This document shows positions 1 to 4,579 of a stretch of 5,164 nucleotides of DNA, piece after piece (positions within the stretch are counted from its first letter, which is position 1; every line of letters begins with the position of its first letter). The DNA lies in the NCBI GenBank assembly GCA_905193085.1, contig CAJJNI010000181.1, forward strand, positions 1 to 5,164, in the 5' to 3' direction. The notes below the pieces were generated by a model. It searched no databases, was not told where the DNA came from, and saw only the letters and a list, made by a program, of their open reading frames with translations. This DNA is from an uncultured Lachnospiraceae bacterium. GTDB taxonomy: Bacteria > Bacillota > Clostridia > Lachnospirales > Lachnospiraceae. The position numbers and the translations under genes are program-made.

Positions 1-2
1 CA

Positions 3-29
3 GCGTAGCCCGCTACGCCTACGTTTTTT
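3..29 (+). terminator. Possible intrinsic terminator of a gene lying left of the window
   Basis: GCGTAGC (3-9) can pair with GCTACGC (12-18). Alternatively CGTAG (4-8) can pair with CTACG (19-23), which then runs directly into six T residues (24-29). The second fold has the usual order of stem then T-tract. The left arm may continue beyond the window edge, so the full stem cannot be judged. It probably ends transcription of an unseen upstream gene and insulates the regulatory region that follows. Confidence 0.4.
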
Positions 30-180
30 GACATGCACTCTCAGAAAAATATCCTGTGTGAATGGTATAGTTATTTAGAAATCGTTATACTAGTATATAT
101 CTAAATGTATTATAAATATATATACTTAATTATAAAAGTGCAATTTATTACACACATAGGGCCCTGATAATGCCCGTAAG
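30..180. other. AT-rich intergenic stretch with no gene seen
   Basis: No open reading frame with a ribosome binding site was found on either strand. TTGACA at 28-33 followed 16 bp later by TATCCT (50-55) resembles a sigma70 promoter, but the -35 overlaps the T-tract of the putative terminator, so I do not call it. There is a 12-bp palindrome TATACTAGTATA at 86-97 and an AGGGCCCT palindrome near 168-175. Neither has a recognised function. The stretch mainly separates the upstream gene from the first box array. Confidence 0.5.
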
Positions 181-238
181 TGTCGTTTGTGACATACCTA
201 CATGTCGTTTATGACATTAATCGTGTATGTTGTGACAT
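181..238 (+). promoter_or_regulatory. Three helically phased direct repeats, probable AgrA (LytTR) binding sites of promoter P1
   Basis: Three 15-bp boxes ending in TGACAT lie at 181-195 (TGTCGTTTGTGACAT), 203-217 (TGTCGTTTATGACAT) and 224-238 (TGTATGTTGTGACAT). Start-to-start spacings are 22 and 21 bp, about two turns of the helix, so all boxes face the same side of the DNA. LytTR regulators such as AgrA are known to bind direct repeats with about 21-bp spacing upstream of a weak -35. Two boxes of the same consensus precede agrB. Assignment to the AgrA encoded in this window is inference from layout. Confidence 0.7.
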
Positions 239-242
239 ACAA

Positions 243-271
243 TGAAAATAATTGGAAAATTTATGTATAAT
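243..271 (+). promoter_or_regulatory. Promoter P1 (probably AgrA-activated), driving the upstream short RNA
   Basis: A consensus -10 TATAAT lies at 266-271. At the expected 17-bp spacing the -35 position holds only TGAAAA (243-248), a poor match to TTGACA, as expected for an activator-dependent promoter. The distance from the last TGACAT box to the -10 is 27 bp, identical to promoter P2 before agrB. Over the 38 bp from GACAT to the end of the -10, P1 and P2 agree at 32 positions. Transcription should start near 277-279. Confidence 0.7.
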
Positions 272-277
272 AATAAA

Positions 278-416
278 ACGAGGGTTTGAAATTAGAGATT
301 ATGCGGTGTGCTTATGAGGAACTGGAGAGATTTCATTCATAATAAATTCTCTTAATGATGAAAATTTATAGGGAAACGAAAATATCCTTTGCAAATTTTT
401 GCAGAGGATATTTTTT
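278..416 (+). ncRNA. Putative quorum-regulated small RNA, about 140 nt
   Basis: The unit runs from the predicted start of promoter P1 to a strong intrinsic terminator. It contains no convincing coding sequence: the ATGs at 301 and 314 each open frames of only 13 codons without a good ribosome binding site, and the frame from ATG 355 runs through the terminator hairpin. It can fold into an internal stem (AGAGATTT 326-333 with AAATTCTCT 344-352, one bulged T) and the terminator stem (381-412). Its position, an AgrA-type promoter next to an agr operon, resembles RNAIII of Staphylococcus. It is much shorter, however, lies on the same strand as agrB, and shows no sequence similarity I recognise. 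It could instead make a very short peptide or be an unused leader. Start and function are inferred. Confidence 0.5.
381..416 (+). terminator. Strong intrinsic terminator ending the upstream short RNA
   Basis: AATATCCTTTGCAAA (381-395) pairs with 398-412 over 15 positions, with one G-U wobble (T389 with G404). The apex is tight, with 2 unpaired bases that probably open to a 4-base loop. The T-run 411-416 overlaps the base of the stem and continues past it. It separates the P1 transcript from the agrB transcript, so P1 should not drive agrB except by readthrough. Confidence 0.85.
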
Positions 417-481
417 GTGCATTTTTATTTTGTGTATTTAGAATGCAGAAAAGTAAGGGGCATATTTTTGTGCGCATTGGG

Positions 482-547
482 CAGTGAAAAATATTACATT
501 ATACAGTGAAAAATATTACATTATACAGTGAAAAAATATACATATAT
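482..547. repeat. Three tandem copies of a 22-bp repeat
   Basis: Units begin with CAGTGAAAAA at 482, 504 and 526. The first two are identical over 22 bp and the third is degenerate after its first ten bases. Each unit also contains ACAT (496, 518, 540), giving the same 22-bp phasing as the TGACAT boxes of P1. The array ends 10 bp before a possible -35 element at 557. It may be a binding array for a transcription factor or simply a small slipped-strand duplication. It has no variable spacers, so it is not a CRISPR array. Confidence 0.8.
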
Positions 548-556
548 CAATGCTGT

Positions 557-585
557 TTGTTACAAATGTAAAAAGACGATAAAAT
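557..585 (+). promoter_or_regulatory. Possible basal sigma70 promoter upstream of agrB
   Basis: TTGTTA (557-562, 4 of 6 matches) is followed after 17 bp by TAAAAT (580-585, 5 of 6 matches). A transcript starting near 592 would run through the P2 boxes into agrB with about 145 nt of leader. It could supply the low basal agr expression that autoinduction needs before AgrA is active. AT-rich DNA produces such matches by chance, so confidence is limited. Confidence 0.35.
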
Positions 586-638
586 GGCGTATAACTGTCA
601 CATTTTGTCGAATTATGGGAGATGATATACCACCTATG

Positions 639-674
639 TGTTGTTTATGACATCACACGTGCTTTTTATGACAT
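639..674 (+). promoter_or_regulatory. Two direct repeats, probable AgrA (LytTR) binding sites of promoter P2
   Basis: Boxes TGTTGTTTATGACAT (639-653) and TGCTTTTTATGACAT (660-674) are 21 bp apart start to start and match the three boxes of P1. The pair lies just upstream of the agrB promoter, the place of the two AgrA repeats in the staphylococcal P2 promoter. This arrangement suggests positive autoregulation of the agr operon by its own response regulator. Confidence 0.7.
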
Positions 675-678
675 GCAA

Positions 679-707
679 TGAAAATAATATGTAAAAATAT
701 GTATAAT
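679..707 (+). promoter_or_regulatory. Promoter P2 of the agr operon
   Basis: The -10 is a consensus TATAAT (702-707). The -35 position holds TGAAAA (679-684) at 17-bp spacing, a weak match that implies activator dependence. The last box is 27 bp upstream of the -10, exactly as in P1. A start near 713-715 leaves a leader of only about 22 nt, most of it occupied by the AAAGGAGGTGA ribosome binding site (718-728). Confidence 0.75.
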
Positions 708-735
708 GTAAAAACATAAAGGAGGTGAACAAAGA

Positions 736-1311
736 ATGTTAGAGCAAATAGCAGATTCAATTATATCCTCTTTGAATATGGATGAAGGGGATAAGTCAAA
801 ATATGAACTTGATTTATGGGGAATAAAAGAACTGCTACATAACCTGGCAAATATTTTGACGATGATTGTATTAGGTGTCATCATAGGAAAAATGACAGAA
901 TGCATTATTTTCTACATATCATATTCGGTTTTGCGTTCATTTGCAGGAGGATATCATGCGAATACAAGACTAAAATGCTATTTGTTTTCTACAATGATGC
1001 TGGCTGTTTTTATACTTACCGTCGGGACTTTAGCCGAACATATTGCCTTTGCAAATGTTATAATAGTCGTAGCTGCGGCAGTAATATTAATGTTGGCGCC
1101 TGTAGACAACAATAACAAACTGTTGTATGATAAAGAGAAGATAACTTTTAAGCGCATAACGGTTGCGGCAATGCTGGTAGAAATTGTTATTTATATAATA
1201 GTATATATATTTAAATGGAATATACCGGCAGCATGTATGGCAGAGAGTATGATGTGGGTAAGTATAATGGTAGTACTCGGAGAATTAAAGCTTCGGGTTA
1301 AAAGAACTTAA
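736..1311 (+). CDS. agrB: AgrB-family accessory gene regulator protease/exporter
   Basis: AgrB proteins are integral membrane cysteine proteases that cut the C-terminal tail from the AgrD precursor and form the peptide thiolactone. This 191-residue protein has a normal family length. The family signature is clear: R67-SFAGGYH74 with the catalytic histidine His74, and the catalytic cysteine Cys81 seven residues later, matching the His/Cys spacing of staphylococcal AgrB. The downstream APVDNNNKLL motif (121-130) is also typical. Hydrophobic segments lie roughly at 36-51, 54-66, 82-98, 103-121, 143-159 and 167-182. The start at 736 is set by a near-perfect ribosome binding site, AAAGGAGGTGA (718-728), 7 bp upstream. 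It is the first gene of the agr operon, transcribed from promoter P2, and agrD follows after 71 bp. The family assignment is firm; the substrate is inferred to be the adjacent AgrD. Confidence 0.95.
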   Translation: MLEQIADSIISSLNMDEGDKSKYELDLWGIKELLHNLANILTMIVLGVIIGKMTECIIFYISYSVLRSFAGGYHANTRLKCYLFSTMMLAVFILTVGTLAEHIAFANVIIVVAAAVILMLAPVDNNNKLLYDKEKITFKRITVAAMLVEIVIYIIVYIFKWNIPAACMAESMMWVSIMVVLGELKLRVKRT

Positions 1312-1330
1312 ATCCTAAAAATTATTGAGG

Positions 1331-1361
1331 CACCATAAGTAAGAAACAAGTCTTACAGGTG
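1331..1361 (+). other. Small hairpin between agrB and agrD
   Basis: GTAAGA (1339-1344) pairs with TCTTAC (1351-1356) around a 6-base loop. An outer CACC (1331-1334) can pair with GGTG (1358-1361) across a small internal loop. There is no T-tract, so it is not a terminator. It ends 4 bases before the agrD ribosome binding site and might mark an mRNA processing or stability site that helps agrD to be expressed more than agrB. Confidence 0.3.
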
Positions 1362-1382
1362 AAAGAAAGGGGTACTATTATT

Positions 1383-1532
1383 ATGAAATTCAAAAATATT
1401 ATGAAAAGCTGTCTTAGTCTCTGCGTTATGCTTGCTACATTTTGTAGTGTAAATACTGCTTGTAGCTGGCTTGTATATCAGGATGACCTTCCGGAAGGTG
1501 TTCAGAGAATGCGAGAAGCTAAGTTTAAATAG
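1383..1532 (+). CDS. agrD: AgrD-type cyclic autoinducer peptide precursor, 49 aa
   Basis: This gene is the precursor of the secreted quorum-sensing pheromone. It has the three usual AgrD parts: a positively charged, hydrophobic N-terminal leader (MKFKNIMK then residues 9-23), a central pheromone core around Cys27, and an acidic C-terminal recognition tail (DDLPEGVQRMRE, 34-45) containing the conserved Pro. The core NTACSWLVYQ resembles, from memory, the ACFMFV-YEP region of Listeria AgrD and TSACLWFT of Clostridium perfringens. The most likely ring is therefore Cys27-Ser-Trp-Leu-Val31, a five-residue thiolactone, with a short exocyclic tail of unknown length. The leader also has Cys10, Cys14 and Cys21, but none has the downstream context of a core. 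The start at 1383 follows AAAGGGG (1366-1372) by 10 bp; Met7 (1401) is less well placed. It lies between agrB and agrC, as in known agr operons. Confidence 0.9.
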   Translation: MKFKNIMKSCLSLCVMLATFCSVNTACSWLVYQDDLPEGVQRMREAKFK

Positions 1533-1556
1533 ACGAAAGATAAAATAATAATATGT

Positions 1557-1616
1557 ATATATGCAGTTAATGCTGCATATATCGCCCTCCGGAACATTAA
1601 TATTGTTTCCGGAGGG
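1557..1616 (+). promoter_or_regulatory. Two back-to-back perfect hairpins between agrD and agrC
   Basis: Hairpin 1 is ATATATGCAG (1557-1566) with CTGCATATAT (1573-1582), a perfect 10-bp stem with a 6-base loop. Hairpin 2, only 2 bases later, is CCCTCCGGAA (1585-1594) with TTCCGGAGGG (1607-1616), a perfect 10-bp GC-rich stem with a 12-base loop. No T-tract follows on either strand, so neither is an ordinary intrinsic terminator. Hairpin 2 ends 6 bases before the agrC AGGAG (1623-1627). Its CCTCC arm is complementary to Shine-Dalgarno sequence, so alternative pairing could affect agrC translation. It could also be a site where the mRNA is cut or stabilised, uncoupling agrBD from agrCA. Confidence 0.6.
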
Positions 1617-1632
1617 GGTTGAAGGAGACAAT

Positions 1633-2937
1633 ATGCCAATAATGAATAATATTTTATATTTACTTGCTAACTTATTTAGAACATATGTAATATTTATGCT
1701 TTGCAGCAGCATATGGGGAAATTTTAAGGGGAACAGAAAATATGAATTTATGGCATATATGCCTTTCTATATAATAGTGTCAGTGGTATATCTGATTAGC
1801 AAACTACCTGTTTTAAATATTGTATCTAATTTTGCAGGATTGTTTTTTGCTTCGTTATTTTATGATGAAAAATGGAAACGAAGATTATGGGGATTGTTAA
1901 TGTCATATGCAATCCCGGTAGCAGTAGAGATTGCGGTGGTTCTTGCATTTTCAGAGAGAATGTTCTCTATATGGGAGATAACAATTATTGAGTATGATGT
2001 ACTGTATTTATGTTTATCAGACATTATATTTTTTATTATAGCAATAGTTATAAGATACAGAGCCGGAAGAAGAGCAGAAAGTATTATATCAGGACAGTTT
2101 GGAATTAAAGACTGGCTTATGCTGCTTTTAATTCCTGTCTATGTAATATATATTCTATTATTGCTGTTTTCAAGTGGGGAACTTAGAAAATCACTCATTA
2201 TAGTGAGTTCAGTATTGTCTTTGCTGGTTATTCTTCTTGTATTTTACTTATATGAAGAAATGATAAAGAGAATGCAGGACAGATTGGATAAGAAAAAGCT
2301 TGAGGACCAGAACAGGTATTATGAAAATCAATTAAAACTGATGCAAGAGGCGGAGGATCGAGTGAGAACCTTGCGGCATGATATGAAAAATCATATGTTG
2401 GCCATAGAAAATATGGTATCAAATGGGGAAGTTGATATGATAAGTGGTTATATACAAGATTTTATTGGATTAGCACAAGGATTTAAAGAATATTCAAAAA
2501 CTGGAATTGTAGCATGTGACAGTATGCTTAATTACAAATTGAGCCGATTGGAAGAAAAGGGTGTGAGTGTTAAGGTAGATATTGTTCTCCCTAAGGGACT
2601 TGCACTTAAAAATAATGAATGGACGATTATTTTAGGAAATTTGTTAGACAATGCAAGTGAAGCATTAGAAAAAATGAAGGATAATCGGGAGATTACAGTA
2701 GAACTTAAATATACATATGATAATCTGATTATTTTCATACGAAATACATATAACAGTAAAATACATTTTGAAAATGGTAACTTACAGACAAATAAACAGG
2801 ATAGTATCAATCATGGATTAGGTCTGAAAAGTGTTAAAAGTGTTGTTGAAGCAAATGATGGAAGCATGTCGGTAAATTATGATGAAAACTTTTTTGAGGT
2901 TCGTATAATTATTCCGGGAATGATAGGAGATGTATAG
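1633..2937 (+). CDS. agrC: AgrC-type membrane sensor histidine kinase
   Basis: AgrC detects the mature cyclic peptide outside the cell and phosphorylates AgrA. From the chosen start the protein has 434 residues, normal for AgrC. About seven hydrophobic segments occupy residues 6-207 (roughly 6-28, 39-58, 60-77, 85-106, 121-142, 161-180, 187-207) and form the sensor. A charged, probably coiled-coil linker (208-245) follows. The H-box TLRHDMKNHM has the phospho-acceptor His249. The ATPase domain shows the N-box GNLLDNASEAL (Asn336-Asn340) and a G-box NHGLGLKSV (Gly395, Gly397), the pattern of AgrC-like (HPK10) kinases. The frame is open back to ATG 1561, but that start lies inside a hairpin without a ribosome binding site. 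ATG 1633 has AGGAG (1623-1627) 5 bp upstream and gives a normal N-terminus. The stop codon directly abuts the agrA start. Confidence 0.92.
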   Translation: MPIMNNILYLLANLFRTYVIFMLCSSIWGNFKGNRKYEFMAYMPFYIIVSVVYLISKLPVLNIVSNFAGLFFASLFYDEKWKRRLWGLLMSYAIPVAVEIAVVLAFSERMFSIWEITIIEYDVLYLCLSDIIFFIIAIVIRYRAGRRAESIISGQFGIKDWLMLLLIPVYVIYILLLLFSSGELRKSLIIVSSVLSLLVILLVFYLYEEMIKRMQDRLDKKKLEDQNRYYENQLKLMQEAEDRVRTLRHDMKNHMLAIENMVSNGEVDMISGYIQDFIGLAQGFKEYSKTGIVACDSMLNYKLSRLEEKGVSVKVDIVLPKGLALKNNEWTIILGNLLDNASEALEKMKDNREITVELKYTYDNLIIFIRNTYNSKIHFENGNLQTNKQDSINHGLGLKSVKSVVEANDGSMSVNYDENFFEVRIIIPGMIGDV

Positions 2938-3651
2938 ATGAAAGTGGCAATTTGTGATGATATGAAGCCTGTAGGTAATATACTTGAAGAAATGGTTATG
3001 GAATACGCAAAGATTAACCATAAGAAAATAGGAACAGAGGTGTTTGGGTCAGGGCAGGAATTGATAGATTATATGGCAAGTGGTTATGAACCTGACTTGC
3101 TTTTTCTGGATATAGAGATGCCGGAAATGGACGGCGTTGAAGTAGGAAAACAGATAAGGAATGATATAGGATTAAAGCAGATGAAGCTTGTATATGTATC
3201 TGGCTATGATGGTTATGACAGAATGCTTTTTCAAAACCAGCCAATGAATTTTATGAAGAAACCCTGTACAAGAGAAAGCGTTTTTAATAATCTGAAATTA
3301 GCTGAAGAACTTTTAGGCGTCGGTGATGCAATATTTCATTTTAGAAGTAATAATATAGATAAGAATATAAAAATAAAAGATATAATGTATTTTGAAAGCG
3401 TCGGAAGAAAGATGCATATTGTACTGAAAAACCAGATAGAGGAATTTTATGGGACTCTGAAAGATATAGAGGAACAGTTAAAAAAATATGACTTCATCCG
3501 TATTCATAAATCGTTTATGGTAAATTATCATCAGGCACAGGCTTTTACAAAAAAAGAAGTTGTTATGAATAATGGACAACATATATTAATTGGAAGGGCT
3601 TATAAAACTGAGGTCAATCACAGGCTGATGGATTTGGCGATAAAATATTAG
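2938..3651 (+). CDS. agrA: AgrA-type response regulator with LytTR DNA-binding domain
   Basis: AgrA is the transcription factor switched on by AgrC. The 237-residue protein has an N-terminal receiver domain (about 1-125) with acidic pocket Asp7-Asp8, phospho-acceptor Asp58 in LFLDIEMPEMDG, Ser88 and conserved Lys108 before Pro109. A C-terminal LytTR domain (about 131-235) follows, with YFESVGRKMHIVL (151-163), FIRIHKSFMVNY (186-197) and the late IGRAYK segment (218-223) typical of the family. The receiver looks complete and functional. The ATG follows the agrC TAG with no gap, and its AGGAG (2925-2929) lies inside the end of agrC, suggesting translational coupling. Likely targets in this window are the phased TGACAT boxes of P1 and P2. 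LytTR domains are shared by other regulators, but the gene order makes AgrA the best name. Confidence 0.93.
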   Translation: MKVAICDDMKPVGNILEEMVMEYAKINHKKIGTEVFGSGQELIDYMASGYEPDLLFLDIEMPEMDGVEVGKQIRNDIGLKQMKLVYVSGYDGYDRMLFQNQPMNFMKKPCTRESVFNNLKLAEELLGVGDAIFHFRSNNIDKNIKIKDIMYFESVGRKMHIVLKNQIEEFYGTLKDIEEQLKKYDFIRIHKSFMVNYHQAQAFTKKEVVMNNGQHILIGRAYKTEVNHRLMDLAIKY

Positions 3652-3662
3652 TAAAAACTAAC

Positions 3663-3691
3663 TTGACACTAATTAAAAATGATGATAAACT
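3663..3691 (+). promoter_or_regulatory. Candidate promoter between agrA and its terminator, possibly for the urease operon
   Basis: A perfect TTGACA (3663-3668) is followed after 17 bp by TAAACT (3686-3691, 4 of 6). A TG dinucleotide at 3683-3684 gives an extended -10. It starts 11 bp after the agrA stop and points at ureAB. Oddly, the transcript, starting near 3698, meets the terminator at 3724-3761 after about 60 nt. I see no better promoter in the GC-rich stretch downstream of the terminator. Confidence 0.5.
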
Positions 3692-3723
3692 TAATGAAAA
3701 TAAATTAAATAATTTCCTCAAAG

Positions 3724-3761
3724 AAGAGATATACTGTGCTATCAGTATGTCTCTTTTTTTT
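3724..3761 (+). terminator. Strong intrinsic terminator after agrA
   Basis: AGAGATATACTG (3725-3736) pairs with CAGTATGTCTCT (3743-3754) in a 12-bp stem with one G-U wobble, extended by one A-T pair (3724 with 3755), and a 6-base loop. A run of eight T residues (3754-3761) follows. It should end the agr operon mRNA. Because a good promoter lies before it and ureAB after it, it may also act as an attenuator for urease. Confidence 0.9.
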
Positions 3762-3762
3762 A

Positions 3763-3860
3763 CACGGGCAGCGAGCCAGAGTCCGTGCCTGCACGAGACC
3801 TTAGCTGCTGACATGATAACTTAAGAAACTCGATGAGCGTGTTTCTCATGGTTTCGACTG
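3763..3860 (+). promoter_or_regulatory. Potentially folded leader in front of ureAB
   Basis: The stretch 3763-3800 is clearly richer in G and C than the surrounding intergenic DNA. CGAGACC (3794-3800) can pair with GGTTTCG (3850-3856), enclosing a hairpin AGAAAC (3824-3829) with GTTTCT (3841-3846). A competing small hairpin CGTGC (3784-3788) with GCACG (3791-3795) shares two bases with the outer stem. The folded region ends 10 bases before the ureAB ribosome binding site AAGGAGG (3866-3872). I do not recognise any known riboswitch class. It could be an unclassified cis-regulatory RNA, or base pairing expected by chance. Confidence 0.35.
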
Positions 3861-3881
3861 AAAATAAGGAGGCTGAATAAA

Positions 3882-4562
3882 GTGCACTTAACACCACGTG
3901 AAAGTGAAAAACTTATGCTTCATTATGCCGGAAGCATAGCTGCACAGCGGAAAGAAAAAGGCTTAAAATTAAATTATCCGGAAGCAATAGCTTATATTTC
4001 AATGAATCTGATGGAGCTTGCAAGAGAAGGAAAAAATGTTGCAGAGCTTATGCAGTTGGGAAAACAGATGCTCACTGCTGATGATGTTTTAGATGGTGTG
4101 GCAGAGATGATTCCTGAAATTCAATTGGAAGTAACATTTATGGACGGAACAAAACTTGTTACAGTTCATGACCCGATTGCGGCAACAGGAAAAGTTATTC
4201 CGGGAGAATTTTTAATTGAAGGAGGTACGATTAAGCTTAATGATGGAAGGAAAACTGTTGAACTTGAAGTTGTAAATACAGCCGACAGACCGGTTCAGGT
4301 CGGTTCACATTTTCATTTCTTTGAAGTAAACAAACTGCTTTCATTTGACAGAAAAGCTGCATATGGAATGAGGCTTGATGTTCCGGCGGGAACTGCGGTA
4401 AGGTTTGAGCCGGGCGAGACTAAGAAAGTCGTTCTTACCCAGATAGGAGGTACGAGAGAAGGATACGGACTTAATGGTCTTGTAAATGGAAAGTTAGATG
4501 ATGAAAAAGTAAAAGAGCAGGCATTTAAATTGGCAAAAGAAAATGGATTTAAGGGAATATAG
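3882..4562 (+). CDS. ureAB: Urease gamma and beta subunits fused in one protein
   Basis: Urease hydrolyses urea to ammonia and carbamate in the cytoplasm; this protein supplies the two small structural subunits. Residues 1-100 are a complete gamma subunit (UreA), starting MHLTPRESEKL and containing LKLNYPEAIAYIS (28-40) and DGTKLVTVHDPI (88-99). Residues from about 105 onward are a beta subunit (UreB): IPGEF (106-110), NTADRPVQVGSHFHFFEVN (132-150), FDRKAAYGMRLDVPAGTAVRFEPG (155-178). The junction and the C-terminal AKENGFKGI resemble the fused Helicobacter small subunit as I remember it; at 226 residues it is slightly shorter. There is no frameshift or stop at the junction, so the fusion is real in this sequence. 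Translation starts at GTG 3882, 9 bp after AAGGAGG (3866-3872), and gives the conserved MHLTPRE N-terminus. ureC follows after 17 bp, so the two are co-transcribed. Confidence 0.95.
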   Translation: MHLTPRESEKLMLHYAGSIAAQRKEKGLKLNYPEAIAYISMNLMELAREGKNVAELMQLGKQMLTADDVLDGVAEMIPEIQLEVTFMDGTKLVTVHDPIAATGKVIPGEFLIEGGTIKLNDGRKTVELEVVNTADRPVQVGSHFHFFEVNKLLSFDRKAAYGMRLDVPAGTAVRFEPGETKKVVLTQIGGTREGYGLNGLVNGKLDDEKVKEQAFKLAKENGFKGI

Positions 4563-4579
4563 CGAGGTGAACTGATAGT

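Noticed and set aside
28..55. Promoter TTGACA-16-TATCCT at the left edge, and a single TGACAT box at 29-34
   Set aside because: The -35 overlaps the T-tract of the putative terminator, the -10 is poor, and the lone box lacks a phased partner.
301..355. Two 13-codon frames (ATG 301 and ATG 314) in the putative small RNA as peptide genes
   Set aside because: Ribosome binding sites are weak or absent and the peptides have no recognisable character; a peptide function cannot be excluded but is not supported.
355..441. Open frame of 28 codons from ATG 355 beginning MMKIYRETK
   Set aside because: It runs through the terminator stem and T-tract at 381-416 and has no Shine-Dalgarno sequence.
482..547. 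CRISPR array
   Set aside because: The units are directly contiguous with no unique spacers, and no cas gene is present.
900..1115. Alternative + strand frame inside agrB
   Set aside because: It overlaps a well-supported agrB in another frame, has no ribosome binding site and encodes no recognisable protein.
1561..1632. 24-residue N-terminal extension of AgrC from ATG 1561
   Set aside because: It lies within the twin hairpins and has no ribosome binding site; ATG 1633 has AGGAG 5 bp upstream and gives normal AgrC length and membrane layout.
2228..3244. Minus-strand open frames opposite agrC and agrA
   Set aside because: They lie opposite clear kinase and regulator coding sequence, lack ribosome binding sites and have no family signature.
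3805..3856. Hammerhead ribozyme or tRNA-like element in the urease leader
   Set aside because: GATGAG and GAAAC-like pieces occur but in the wrong order, and the full CTGATGA core is missing; no tRNA cloverleaf can be drawn.
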